The translations under genes were made by a program, and so were the position numbers. The notes below the pieces were generated by a model. The model saw only the letters and a program-made list of their open reading frames with translations. It ran no database searches and was not told the DNA's origin. From Owenia fusiformis (Eukaryota; Annelida; Polychaeta; Sabellida; Oweniidae), in contig CAIIXF020000007.1 of assembly GCA_903813345.2 (NCBI GenBank), positions 26,215,564 to 26,275,563 on the forward strand: a stretch of 60,000 bases of DNA, read 5' to 3'. Shown here piece after piece: positions 27,701 to 36,429 of the stretch; the first letter of the stretch is position 1, and the number at the start of each line of letters is the position of its first letter.

Positions 27701-29953
27701 GATTATGCAGTGCCACCTATTGGTTGAATTATACTGAACTATTAGCAGTAAACAGTAAATAAGTAGAAACCGAAATCAAGGGTAACAAATCTCCTCTAAA
27801 TATTTTCCCATAGAATTTGAATAGTAGCAAAACCTATTCAAGAAATTGAATAAGCCCCCCTCCCTCCCTCCGAGCACTCCCCATTTACTATTCAGTTTGG
27901 ATTAAAAATCACCAACTCACCTTTAGTCAATAATAAAATCTAGTTAATGCAAAACTAGCATTGACATAATATATATTATTGTCAGAGGGATTAAATTATA
28001 TATGTCAATAAACTCTCCATAATGTCTAATAATGTTAATAAAACTTTTAAGTAAGTTTGGGTTCAGGTTTCTAGACAGATGAATATCTAAATATGGGAAA
28101 GGAACTTTGATTTTTAGTATTTACATATATTCTTTATTCAGACAGAAAAATGCTATTCCAGCTTACATTCGTATACATGCACAGTACATACATTCCAATA
28201 CAGTATATTAAATGTGCATGTTATGTATGTTGGTGGTATACACCTTTAACTCCTGTGTTAAGACTTCCTTTAAATGTTTAAACTACTGCAATCTGTTATA
28301 CAAATAACAATATGCCTGGTTTTTATGAATGGGGCAAGAAAGTGTAACAAGTTGAACCTGAATAGTGTATTTTCTGACTATACTCACAAAGTTTTGTGAA
28401 CCCTTTCACTATTATAAGGGGAGGCATCAAAAGATCAATGTCTGATAGAAAACTAAATAAATCTAGTTTGGGGGGAGGGGGTCAACGCTATTTCAGTTTG
28501 CTATCCGACAAATTTCAACATTTAAATTTTTCGCAATTTCGACTCGAAATGCCTTGGAATGGTTTAAAAATAAAGACTTTACCAGATGCCTTCTTCACCA
28601 AGATGCATGCAACATGGAATATTATGCCTATTGTTGTTGGCACATGTTTTAAGAATCATAAATAAGTTATAGTACTGGCCCCATGAAAGTCCAAATTGAG
28701 TCGCTAAAACATGTGAAAAGTCCGCGATCAACTTTCATTGTATTTAGTTTTGAGGGGGAGGGGGGGGGTCCAACTCAAAACTAGATTTATTTAGTTTCCT
28801 ATCAGACATTGAACTTTTGATGCCACCCCTAAACACCTACCTTACCTCTCTTTCTGGAACTAGGGAATTTCTGATCTCAAATTCCCGATCCCTGATATTT
28901 GTAATTATGGGTTTAGTTTTACATAATCATTGTTCAGATCCTAAAAATAATACCACTTGGTGGGCTATAATGGTGACTTCATATGTTTACTGTATATTTG
29001 AGTGTTCAAAGTGTATATTTCCTCAATTACTTATCTCGATTATTTGACGGAGTTAATGGATATATTTCCAACATTCTTTCGTCAAAGTCAAGATATGAAC
29101 AGTATACATCTTAACAATCTGTTGGTGAGTTAGCTTAATTCAATGATATTGGCAGAAATCAACCAGAAGAGCCAAAAATTTACAATGAACCTTGAAATTT
29201 TTATTGAAAAATCCTTGATATATTTCTTTTATTGATGTAAGCCCTGAGTATGAAACCTGTTTGTTTAACAATATTCAGTTGAATGAAGAGAAAAATAGTT
29301 ACAAGCCATTAACATGTAAAATGTCACCACCTGCCATTTGCTACAGATACTGAATGCCAAATACCTACGATCGAATGACAAACACCAACTGCTGAACACT
29401 AACCACTTACTACTATTACAATATGTCATCACTCGTGGTGGTGACACAATAAGTAAATCTTCATCAAAAGTAAAGGTGATTTCTTTTACAAGTTCCATTG
29501 TATTCTGTGAATGAATTAACATTCATAAAAATACCCAACTCTTCAACTTCTTACATACTTAAATCCAACTTACTTATATCTCACTTAACTCCATACCAAT
29601 GAGCTTAGTTGCCAGGATTTAAAAATCACCAACTGTGTTGATTTTATCCAATTTTGGATTGATGAACATGTCCACAAATACCAGCTATGTAGAGAGTTAA
29701 ATATGCAATATCAAAACTCAAAAAAAGTTTAAGATCAAGTTTTTGTACCATGTAACAATACTCAATATCCAGGATGCATTTGACAGTTAAGGAAAAAGTT
29801 ATGAAATTTTTTTTAAATGTTTTAAAATGTTAATACTTCATACCTTAAACGTTCCTTTTCTGACTGTCTCAACTCAAAATCTCTCTGAATGACATTTAGA
29901 ATTCGTTCACACTCTGTTTCATCCAGATGGTTTAGGTTGATTTTTCGCCCCAT
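710..29953 (-). CDS. MYRIP: Slac2/MyRIP-melanophilin-like Rab27 effector, 5' half (partial gene)
   Basis: Coding exons on the minus strand: 29953-29844, 20819-20598, 2580-2471 and 793-710, in compatible phase with GT-AG introns. The predicted protein starts MGRKINLNHLDETECERILN, close to the MGRKLDLS... start of vertebrate MyRIP and melanophilin. Residues 1-60 form the first helix of the Slp/Slac2 homology domain. Residues 64-107 hold eight cysteines in four CxxC pairs (C64/67, 81/84, 89/92, 104/107), a FYVE-related zinc finger. Residues 117-135 carry the second conserved helix with CEWFY and KFKRFGSAKV, near-identical to MyRIP and melanophilin. Known family role: binds GTP-bound Rab27 on secretory granules or melanosomes and links them to myosin V/VIIa and actin. 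The C-terminal myosin- and actin-binding part must lie left of the window or be absent. MyRIP and melanophilin cannot be separated from this part alone; a single invertebrate Slac2 gene is likely. Confidence 0.88.
1318..1486. mobile_element. Short MITE with ACAGTGTATGCC-like ends
   Basis: The left end CTGTACAATCAGTGTATGCC and the reversed right end CTGTACACAGTGTATGCC agree closely. The interior of about 130 bases repeats ACTGGTC-type words. It lies in the intron between MyRIP-like exons 3 and 4. Confidence 0.6.
2471..2580 (-). CDS. MYRIP: MyRIP-like exon 3 (RabBD helix 2, EWFY motif)
   Basis: Acceptor TTTCCAG before 2580, donor GGGT|GTAAGT after 2471; 110 bases. It encodes IELATQSCEWFYANVRQKFK followed by RFGSAKVVRSLYKRKSG. 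This matches the MyRIP stretch SLEWFYNNVKSRFKRFGSAK, the Rab27-contacting SHD2 helix. Phase fits both neighbours. It lies 18 kb from exon 2, so it is easily missed by gene finders. Confidence 0.92.
4640..5065. repeat. Degenerate tandem array (CACCCATGTTATATGGTG)
   Basis: A basic unit of about 20 bp near CACCCATGTTATATGGTG is repeated with variation. Inside, a 99-bp higher-order unit from GGTGGCACACATGTTATA to TTCCACCCATGTTATATA occurs twice (about 4860 and 4959). Frames stay open because the period is a multiple of three; no gene is implied. Confidence 0.85.
5633..5976. mobile_element. MITE with ~38-bp inverted ends
   Basis: GTATCTCATACTTGAGTGGG on the left reappears reversed at the right end (ACCCACTCAAGTATGAGATA). 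Inside, two blocks with CCCGCTCCAGG and GATATA form smaller repeats. No coding sequence is recognised. Confidence 0.75.
5981..6117. repeat. Long near-perfect hairpin
   Basis: The left arm begins ATGCACGGTCGGTTTGGATA and continues through GGAATATCCCTTGGGATATA. The right arm is its reverse complement with few mismatches, ending TTCCCTGTATCCAAAACCTC then CCAGTGCAT. Arms are about 60 bp with a loop of about 10 bases. It is probably a foldback MITE lying between its neighbours. Confidence 0.85.
6137..6793. repeat. Minisatellite, 92-bp unit, about seven copies
   Basis: ACAGTGAAACCTGCATCCGA recurs near 6245, 6337, 6429, 6522, 6613 and 6705, with a diverged first copy at 6148. Each unit continues with ACACCTCTCTTATCTGAACA and CAATTCAGTTATACAGTG. 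AGGTTTTACTGTATC at about 6921 may be the closing inverted end, making this a larger CAGTGAAACCTG element. The plus-strand frames here are repeat translations. Confidence 0.9.
7234..7460. mobile_element. MITE with imperfect CTGTAC-TTAATTTGGC ends
   Basis: The left end CTGTACTTCTACTTAATTTG matches the reversed right end CTGTACGTGTACTTATAATT. Several TTTGGCAGA/TCCGCCAAATT inverted words occur inside. The minus-strand frame of 97 codons over it has no recognisable domain. Confidence 0.5.
9127..9321. mobile_element. Dispersed element with CAGGC..GTAGCC ends and a G tract
   Basis: ACAGGCTCGTAGCCGGGGGG on the left and CCTGGCTAGGGGCCTG on the right are inverted. The middle holds CAAAATCATGCAGTTTTT and GTGATTTTTGGCCA. 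A related copy lies at 21474-21652 and a partial one near 54940-55055. Confidence 0.7.
10176..10296. mobile_element. TGTCACCACC family MITE, copy 1
   Basis: It begins TGTCACCACCTGCCATTTGT and ends GGTGGTGACA. A preceding AACATRCAAAA is shared with other copies, so the repeat unit may extend further left. The interior holds CCAAACACTGACC words. Confidence 0.7.
12154..12256. mobile_element. TGTCACCACC family MITE, copy 2
   Basis: It starts TTTCACCACCTACCATTTGT (one base off the family) and ends TTGTGGTGGTGACA. It is preceded by AAACATGCAAAA. Confidence 0.65.
14010..14851 (+). repeat. Direct repeat pair of about 82 bp
   Basis: TTGTTTCTTAG(G/A)GCACTGATC and the following TAATTGCTTT...AACAAATTAG occur at 14010-14092 and 14770-14851 in the same orientation, 760 bases apart. 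This may be a remnant of a terminal repeat or a segmental duplication. Confidence 0.6.
16066..16461. mobile_element. MITE with AAAGGACGATTCTCGG ends and an internal duplication
   Basis: TCTAAAGGACGATTCTCGGT on the left reappears reversed as ACCGAGAATCGTCCTTTGGA on the right. The interior contains two similar halves, both with AGAAATATTACCCAAATTAA and GAAGCAGGGATAATGCTC. The 109-codon minus-strand frame is a translation of the duplication. Confidence 0.75.
17290..17550. repeat. Degenerate tandem array, about 55-bp unit
   Basis: Words of the type TTAAGACACTATTTGGCAGA plus GCAAGATTT and a T-rich tail recur about five times. No coding sequence. Confidence 0.7.
18591..19292 (+). mobile_element. 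Internally deleted piggyBac-like element
   Basis: TTAA lies at both ends (18591-18594, 19289-19292), followed by CCTTTAGCGTGCTGCC on the left and, reversed, CCTTTACCATGCTGCC on the right: piggyBac-type termini. Just inside the left end, CTGCCGGCGGAC is repeated. A short frame at 18855-18953 looks like a transposase N-terminus. The catalytic core is missing. Confidence 0.85.
18855..18953 (+). pseudogene. N-terminal stub of a piggyBac-like transposase
   Basis: It begins CAAAATGGCGGAC and encodes MADKYDHNENVEEIDYDFEL plus 12 residues before TAG. The acidic N-terminus suits piggyBac transposases. After the stop, a fragment near 19000-19060 reads SDLDSDQ followed by a basic run, probably from the same gene. 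The DDD catalytic domain is gone. Confidence 0.55.
19750..19935. repeat. GATAT microsatellite
   Basis: An imperfect (TATGA)n/(GATAT)n run with interspersed TGTGTGTTATGATATG, about 180 bp. Confidence 0.9.
20341..20425. mobile_element. TGTCACCACC family MITE, copy 3
   Basis: It starts TGTCACCACCTGCCATTTGT and ends GTTGTGGTGGTGACA. It is preceded by CAAGGCATCAACATGCAAAT. It lies 170 bases from the MyRIP-like zinc-finger exon. A partial copy (GGCATTAACATGACAAAAAT) is near 20850. Confidence 0.7.
20598..20819 (-). CDS. MYRIP: MyRIP-like exon 2 (RabBD zinc finger)
   Basis: Acceptor TTTTCAG before 20819 and donor AAAT|GTGAGT after 20598; 222 bases. It encodes residues 37-110: a charged helix (SKIEEEIRDEKTKVNILAKQ), then NCCMRC, CYNC, CKNC and CKIC, the four metal-binding CxxC pairs. 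In Slac2-a, Slac2-c and Slp3-5 this finger sits between the two helices that contact Rab27. Confidence 0.92.
21474..21652. mobile_element. Second copy of the CAGG..GTAGCC element
   Basis: GGCCAGTAGCCAGGGGGGGG on the left and AATCCTGGTTACGGGTCTG on the right. CAAAATCATGCAGTTTTTC and GTGATTTTGGCCA are shared with 9127-9321. It is in the long intron between MyRIP-like exons 1 and 2... that is, beside exon 2 on its 5' side. Confidence 0.7.
22580..22680. repeat. Short array of CATTCTAGACATGA words
   Basis: ATCATTCTAGACATGACCAT, then AACATTATAGAACATTATCA and similar units, repeat about five times. Confidence 0.7.
23150..23375. repeat. Tandem array (ATAGTCATGACC), up to 60-bp units
   Basis: Short words AATAGTCATGACCAACATGG vary throughout. 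A 60-bp unit from CATAGTCAAGACCACCATGA to GTTGAATAGTCGTGACCATA occurs almost twice. The minus-strand frame here is the array translated. Confidence 0.8.
23884..24045. mobile_element. CAGTAAAACCTG MITE, copy A
   Basis: TA-flanked ends CAGTAAAACTTGTCT and CATAGGTTTTACTG. The interior holds AGTGAACACCTCTCTCTAGT-type units. The CAGT...ACTG ends with TA duplication suggest a pogo/Tigger or Tc1-like non-autonomous element. Confidence 0.7.
24852..25257. mobile_element. CAGTAAAACCTG MITE, copy B, with internal tandem array
   Basis: TA-flanked ends CAGTAAAACATGTCATAG and ACACAGGTTTTAATG. The interior is a minisatellite of about 114 bp per unit, marked by CTACTGACTTCTGTA, TACCCTCTCTGTAGTGAACA and CCTGTCTCTAGT, in about 2.5-3 units. 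The minus-strand frame at 24931-25140 is a translation of this array. Confidence 0.75.
25797..26035. mobile_element. CAGTAAAACCTG MITE, copy C
   Basis: TA-flanked ends CAGTAAAAACCTGTCTTG and ACACAGGTTTTACTC. Interior units (TCTACTGACTTCTGTATA, AGTGAACACCT) match copies A and B but are partly deleted. Confidence 0.7.
27005..27193. mobile_element. CAGTGAAACCTG MITE, copy D
   Basis: The ends are CAGTGAAACCTGTAAAGG and AGAGACAGGTTTTACTATA. The interior has AGAACACCTCT units. The left flank is AA, not TA, so one target base has mutated. Confidence 0.6.
28417..28831. mobile_element. Foldback element with G-rich ends
   Basis: The left arm AGGGGAGGCATCAAAAGATC, with ACTAAATAAATCTAGTTT, reappears reversed at 28760-28831. 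Arms are about 55 bp and lead into G tracts. The frame 28396-28665 covers the left arm and is not a credible gene. Confidence 0.75.
29322..29446. mobile_element. TGTCACCACC family MITE, copy 4
   Basis: It starts TGTCACCACCTGCCATTTGC and ends CTCGTGGTGGTGACA. It is about 400 bases inside the first MyRIP-like intron. Confidence 0.7.
29844..29953 (-). CDS. MYRIP: MyRIP-like exon 1 (start codon, RabBD helix 1)
   Basis: The ATG at 29953 begins MGRK, matching the family start; 36 codons plus two bases run to the donor AAG|GTATG at 29844. The same frame is open upstream to about 30140, including another ATG at 30031, so a longer N-terminus cannot be excluded. The MGRK start is preferred because vertebrate homologues begin exactly there. 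The next exon supplies the base completing Ser37. Confidence 0.88.
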
Positions 29954-30150
29954 ATCCGATTTCTGGTCCTGCGAGGGAGTTGTACTTGAAGGAGGCTCCA
30001 ACAGCTTACTGGGGGAGAGGTAGTTTAACATATGGGGTTTGAGGTGCTTGTCGACAAGCTTCAGTAATAAATATATAAATCCAAATACGACTGGTAACTG
30101 TAGTGGAGGTGTTGTTATTTCTGTTGGTTTCTCATGGCTGAGGAGTAGGC
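29954..30150 (-). other. Open frame upstream of the MGRK start
   Basis: The MGRK frame stays open upstream for about 60 codons, to a stop near 30160. It includes a hydrophobic run (LPVVFGFIYLLLKLVDKHLK) and an in-frame ATG at 30031. It may be 5' untranslated sequence or an N-terminal extension. Family members start at MGRK, so it is left out of the CDS. Confidence 0.3.
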
Positions 30151-30159
30151 TCAGTTAGC

Positions 30160-32863
30160 CTCGCCCCCCGTTGTTTAGTCTGGGGGTTAGTATCCAAGCT
30201 GGTGTCATTAAGTAATCCAGGGATTAATCCGTGTAAATTCACAATACGTTTGTCTCAAATACTGTATTTATTTCTTGTTAATTCAACAGCAGCTGTTTCA
30301 TCAGAAGCAAACGGTGTAATATTCCAGTAATATCTATCATACACTGCGTTGTAGTTTAGTTTGAGCTCAAGCCAGCTTTGAATGCTAATGACACTAGCAG
30401 GCTATTGGTAAGTATTATAGCTCTCTACCTTGAATCGGCTGACTCCTATGTGTATATGTGTGTTATTAATATCCTAAGCTATCGTTCAGCTTCAATGCTC
30501 CCTTATGGTACGCTAGCTGTATGTGTTTTCATGGTCTGTGACTTCTGTAAAATATATGGTAAATAATAAGTACATGTATTGATATGTACATCTGTATTAA
30601 AGTAACATATCTCAACTTAAGTAAGTAAATTACAAAATCCATAAAACCCCATCAATATTTCTCTTTATACTTATATTCAACTTTGTGTAGCACCTTATAG
30701 GCACCTTATATTTTTTATATCAAACCTATCCCTTAATGGCCGATAAATTGTTCAATTAAATTGACACGACACAGAAAAAGATTTATAAAGCTTGTTTTTA
30801 CATGAATACCTTGCGTTAACAAAAACAAAATTATTGACGTCAGGCTATTATGGTGTCGAGGTCTCTCAAAAAACGAATAAAATAAACACGTCATGGTAGC
30901 AGCAATAATTTATGATCTATTCATAAAAACACTTATATAAGTTCATAAAACAAAATATTTACTAATAATATTTTATGACTGAAAGAAAATCAATATATAT
31001 TTGTTACATACAGGTATGTATCTGCAGGTTTATAATTTTATGATTTTAAAAATGACCTAATCCTGACAGTTGAAAACTTTAGAACTATTAATAAACACTT
31101 GGCATGAACATGTAAAATATCACCTCCTGTTACAGACACCAACCGCTGAATGGTGAATACCAAACACCAAACACAAACCACCAAATGTCAAACACCGAAA
31201 ACCGTCAACAAAAAAGTAGGAGACTATAACAAAATGGTGACATAAAAATCTTACGGCTGTTGAGATAAAACCTGCAATTAACCTTTATATGAAGTTTCAT
31301 GGAAGGGGAAATGATCAATCGTAAAAATGTTGAATATCATTATCCATCCCTGTGGAATAATAATTCTCATGACTGAAGACTGTTAATTATAATAGAAAAA
31401 ATAATGGAAAAATAACAATCTACATTATACAGGGGGGCATAACCAGATACAGAGAAATATCACTATGGCCATGTTTTGAAACATAAAATAGGGTCAAAAA
31501 GAGTGAATAAAGGAGGAAAAGGATAAACAGTCTTAAACAAACATGTAGTCAACATTTAAAATTATACAAAAATGCCAAAAATCCAATCAGTTCATTGAAA
31601 TATGAGAGACAGAATGCGTGAAAAAGGCACAAGAATCATGAACATTTCTATACAGGAGTTCATAATCATATCCTGGACATTTCCCATTCTCCCAATTACG
31701 AAAATGAAAGAAATAATAGAATTTAGTATTTCCCTTGTTAGTGATCTATTGTTATTCTCTACTCCAAATATCTTTATTCTTTTTTCATTTATTTTACACA
31801 ATAGATGACCTTTAGATTATTATCTCAACACAGAAATTGATAACTGAACAGAATTTATGACCATTGTCACGTAATTTGCTTGAACCAACTCAAGTCGTAC
31901 ATGAATATATGATGTGTTTAATACAGTTCACAGTTTTATATTACTCAACTCCTCCCCCCCCCAACTAACCTGTGCCAATAGACTCTAATATTTATCACAG
32001 TAGCTAATGTTTACTAGTAATAAACAAAGAGTGGAGACATAGGGGCAGTATGCAAATTCTGTATATTTCTAACCAAAATGATCTTGATATAAAAAATGTT
32101 GCCTGTATGCTGAAAATATATATGATCATGAGCTGACATGATTATTAGCCAACAAATCAAATATGGACCTCTTTCTGATCAATTAATATTTAACACATTT
32201 CACATGCAACGAAACAGTTTCTTCAAACCATTATGTCATCTCTTGATCAACTTAATTACTAATAACTCATACATTTACTTCCATTTAAGCATCCTTCTTC
32301 AAAGGACTTCATATATACTTGTAAAATACCCTTGCAGCAAGGATGTCATTTTAGCTCTCCCCCACCCACTCTTTGTTATTACAGTTTTACACACAGCAAC
32401 ACGTCATAATCAATGGAAGTTTGTCTCAGATTTAGCATTTCATGGGGCTGTACATTATGTATATTATACATGTACTGAAATTTGTATCTAAATTATTTTG
32501 ATGTATTACCAATTTCTGACCAATCAAATTAGAGATGCTGATAATTTATGACTCGATTTATATTTTTTGGATGTTGTTCACGAAAAAATATTATAAACCC
32601 TTGAAATTAAAGCATTTTCCACAAACTAATTGAACGACCTGGTACATGTACTTACATTGAAAACTTTATTTTATGTCGTGCCTTCGGGATAATGAAAGCG
32701 ATTGCAGTGTTTCAGCATCTGTTATTACATACATGTTACATTAATCATGACCTTTGCAATAAAGAAAAAAACTAGGTGTGCTTGTGATATAGTTAATGAT
32801 TGAAATTTATTTTTATCTTAACTCTGAGTTAATTGCAGGATTTGACTTTCCCACTACTGTACA
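30160..32863. other. Intergenic, upstream of the MyRIP-like gene
   Basis: The MyRIP-like promoter should lie here, but no TATA box or CpG-rich patch is evident. Apart from the diverged MITE at 31119-31242 nothing is recognised; the short open frames look random. Confidence 0.5.
31119..31242. mobile_element. TGTCACCACC family MITE, diverged copy 5
   Basis: GGCATGAACATGTAAAATAT precedes CACCTCCTGTTACAGACACC, and the end is ATGGTGACA. The interior is rich in CCAAACACCAAAC words. Confidence 0.5.
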
Positions 32864-34828
32864 TAGTACCCCACACATAATTTTGTCGCCAACTTCAATT
32901 TAAGATTAAAGTATTTTCCTACGTACATATCTTCATGAAATTTAGCATAATTAAACGTGAACATATTTCCAACACTCAAATTTTTTTATTTTACAAACGG
33001 ATACCAGGTGTTCACTTGAGACTGACAGCAAACTGCTACATTGTTTTACATTTTCCCGCTTATTTTGCACTTTTGACCTCTTTCGGTACTGGTTTAAGAA
33101 AACTGTTTTGAATTAAATCTGTTCAGTTGAAGTGTAACAATGAAAGGGAAAAAGGGTTTTCCAAAGGGGAACAAAACCCCTCTTCTATTTACTTCAAAGG
33201 GAGGAATGTTGAAAAAATATTGTGGTAAAGTGTACAAGAACGTATACACCAAGAAGGTGAAGTTCGATTTTAGAACAGTTAGACCAAGGCAGATCCAAAA
33301 CCAATGTTGCTGGAAACCATGGAATAAATATCAGAACTGTTCAGCGGATTGCATCTACTAACCAGAACTCACCTCAGCAACGAGGTTCAAAATTGAAGAT
33401 TGTACCAAATTCAGAAGTTGAAGATGTCTTATTTGACATCGCAGATCATGAGCCATTCGCACGGATAACGGAGATTAATGAGAAATTTTCCCTTGAAACA
33501 GGTGTTGTCATCAGCAATGAGACAATTAAACGTGTGTTATACAGGCGTAATGGAGGGGAGTTTGTATTTGTTTCTCCAGACAAATCATGTGAGGACCGTA
33601 ATCTCAGTCAAATATATGACATGCACCTTGGATTTATCGAAGGGTTAAATACCGCATTGAAAAATCACAAATTAACATAGGGACGATATTTACTATCAGG
33701 ACGAATTTCTAATCTTCGAAAACAAGCTCCCCTCGAAAGGCCGTACGCGCAAGGGCACCAAGCTCTATGCTCGCTCGGCATACAGACCCACCCGCTACAC
33801 ATGTTCTGCAGTGATATCAAGATCCAAAGCTGTTAAGGTGTCCCTGACAAAAAAGAATGCTGATGACTCTGTTGTTCGAACATTTGCTATTGCCTCAGAG
33901 TCCAGGAACAGAAATCTTGGGGGTCCTGGGCTGCATCGACTTCTACCAAGAGGGGCTTTTTTGGTATGGGACAGGCTTGGACGATCTGGAAGAGCACAGA
34001 ACCCATGTAAACAGCACTATAACCCACAAATTAAAGCAAAATTGGAAGAAGCAGGGATAAACGTGGTAATGCTCCCCCCTAAAGGCCATCTTCTCAACCC
34101 TTCCGAATTGTTTAACAATTGTATCCAGCAAAAAGTAGTACGTTGGCGACCGCCAGGTGACCCCACCGATGAGTACGCCCATGCAATCGTTGGGCCACGG
34201 TCGCTTGATGAGTGTGCTATGGCAGTGAATGATGCCCTGGATGAAATGAAGGATAAACCTGAAATGTTTCACAAGTTTTTTAATAAAAGAGCAACTGGAA
34301 GGGACTTTCTGAATCGTGTTGCAAAAAGCTCTGTGGCAAAGAATGTAAAGGCTCGAAGGTCCAGGGCTGGCATTGCCAATCGCCAAATATTCTCATGGCC
34401 AGCACGTCGCAATTAAGAGTTGAACCCGTGGACGGATTTATTAGAGTTTAAAGCTAATATTAACTGAATTTGCAAAATACAAACTGGAATTTTCATTATA
34501 GAATAACTTCAAATATAGCCATGTTCAGCTAAACAGTAGTAAAAGTACATTTACTTCGCTAATGTAATATACAACATGCAAAACTAAAACATTCAAGAAT
34601 ACAGTTAAAAATGCTAAAATAGCCTAATTTGAGGCAATTTTGCAAAATGATACTGCATTTTGAAAATGTTGTTAAAAAATAAATAATACGTTTTTATGTT
34701 AAATAAAAAAATTTGAGTGTTGGAAATATGTTCAAGTTTAAGTATGCTAAATTTCATGAAGATATGTATGTAGGAAAGCACTGAAATCATAAATTGAAGT
34801 TGGCGACAAAATTATGTGTGGGGTACTA
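32864..34828 (+). mobile_element. Tc1/mariner-like DNA transposon, long TIRs, TA target duplication
   Basis: Inverted ends of about 130 bp at 32864-32993 and 34701-34828 share GTACCCCACACATAATTTTG and stay similar to the AACACTCAAATTTTTTTATT end. Both are flanked by TA, the Tc1/mariner target duplication. Total length is about 1.97 kb. It encloses one transposase remnant on the plus strand. TIRs this long are unusual for plain Tc1 elements, though some relatives have them. Confidence 0.9.
33140..34416 (+). pseudogene. Frameshifted Tc1/mariner-like DDE transposase
   Basis: Three frames follow each other: 33140-33361, about 33306-33680 and about 33681-34416. The N-terminal part holds helix-turn-helix-like segments (GINIRTVQRIASTNQ; ITEINEKFSLETGVVISNET). 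The catalytic core has YYQDEF (first Asp), FLVWDRLGRSG (second Asp) and LPPKGHLLNPSELFNN (Glu), with 44 residues between second Asp and Glu; the Tc1 standard is 34. At least two frameshifts separate the frames and a TAG falls at 33678-33680, so this copy cannot make a full protein. The last 200 codons are intact. Family role: cut-and-paste transposition at TA sites. Confidence 0.85.
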
Positions 34829-36429
34829 AGTTATTTTTAAAACTTTTTTTGATTGTTTCAAAAGTTAATATTAAAATCAAACAAAAGTAGCAGACCCAGA
34901 CCCAAGGTTTTGAGGATGAATATATCATACTTCCAGCAAAGACCTGTAAAAGATACAAATATATATAAAAAGTTCATTTAAAATATATTGACTGAGGTAG
35001 AACGGCTCAATCATTAAATACAGAAACCACATCCTAAATACATAGAATAATACAACATAAAATATATCATAAAAAAGTAAATCTATCTTGGCTCCCAATG
35101 GATTCTAATGGATATATTTAATAGGGTTACTCTTACAAAACGTATCACAAGGTCATTTTTTCTAAAATGGTAAAAACGATTTTGCAAAGAACAGAAAATT
35201 CGAAAAGAACTATCAAAAGAATTGGAATCTAAATTTTAAATGCAAATTCTGGTGTTAATTCAAAGTTTATCAAAACATATAAAGCTCTAATCAATAGGTG
35301 GTAGTTATTTCTTGAAAAGGTGTGCATGAAAAGGATAATTTTTATAGTTAGATTTTGTTCTTTAATAGGGTACCACCCGAGGGCAGATCAATGCACTTAT
35401 CTTATAAAAAAAATTTGGTCATTTTTATTTCACATTTTTGTCATGTCTTGGATGGATTTGGGCAATTTCTCTACTGTTTAGCAATTTTGAAAGTTATATT
35501 ATACAGGCACATGTACTAGGTATTCACTATATATTTCTGGCAAAGATCCATTTTCCTGCACTAATTGACAAGAAAAGTGCATACCATGGCTGAATAAGTA
35601 TATGTCTTGTTTCATATAAATGATCATTTGTCATGTGCAATGGAAAAGAATCTCGTTTATAGTTTATCTTAAAGTACAGCTACATCTCTCAATGCAGTGA
35701 TCTCCCCATCTTCCGAAAACAAGCCTCCATAAATTATAACTTATTTTTCTTTTGATGGAAGAAACTTAGTGGTTGTTGCCCGGAGCCCTGCATTCGGAGG
35801 ATGTATAGTAACCTCCCCAGCATTAGAGCATTAAAGCAATAAGTGGGTGTCATACCCACTTGGATATCAAATGATCCTGTTGAAAATATGCAGGATCTTG
35901 CACCCCGATTGGAGAAAACTGTAGAGATTCATAATGGTCACATAGCAAACACATCCAAATTCTAAAAAATGATAATTCAACTCATTCCTGCTGTCAAATA
36001 TTAGATCCTTTCATAGGTTTTAGTCATAAATCAGTTCATGTGTTTGAAAGTACAATGTAAATTGCATCTATTTACTTGAATATTTTGTAATTCAAGAATA
36101 TCTTAATGACTGAGGTCAAACCAAAGGTGCAATGTCCTACAATCACGGATGTCTCAAATACATCAAGAGAAATTCAATTAGGTCTCATTGTATTACTAGG
36201 AAAATAGTGTTTTCCGGAAAAACACAACACATAAAGGAATCATTCTAATAACGAATAAACAAAAAAATATTAAAGAATAAATTTTCTCATTCAAAATCAT
36301 GTTGAACATTTGTGAGGAATCCAATTACTTGTACTTTGGTGTTATTCTATCGTAAATATAAAAAAGAAATAAAATCCAGAAAGAAATATATTGGACGGGC
36401 TCATTCTGAACTAATGTAACATCTTGTAA

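Larger units (their letters stand above)
20820..29843 (-). other. 9-kb intron of the MyRIP-like gene
   Basis: It holds the MITEs and arrays listed between 20.9 and 29.5 kb. Near 20915-20975, CCTTTTTTACC and GGTAAAAAA are repeated and inverted. No exon was recognised. Confidence 0.6.

Noticed and set aside
33943-34386. 147-codon minus-strand frame
   Set aside because: Antisense shadow of the transposase reading frame.
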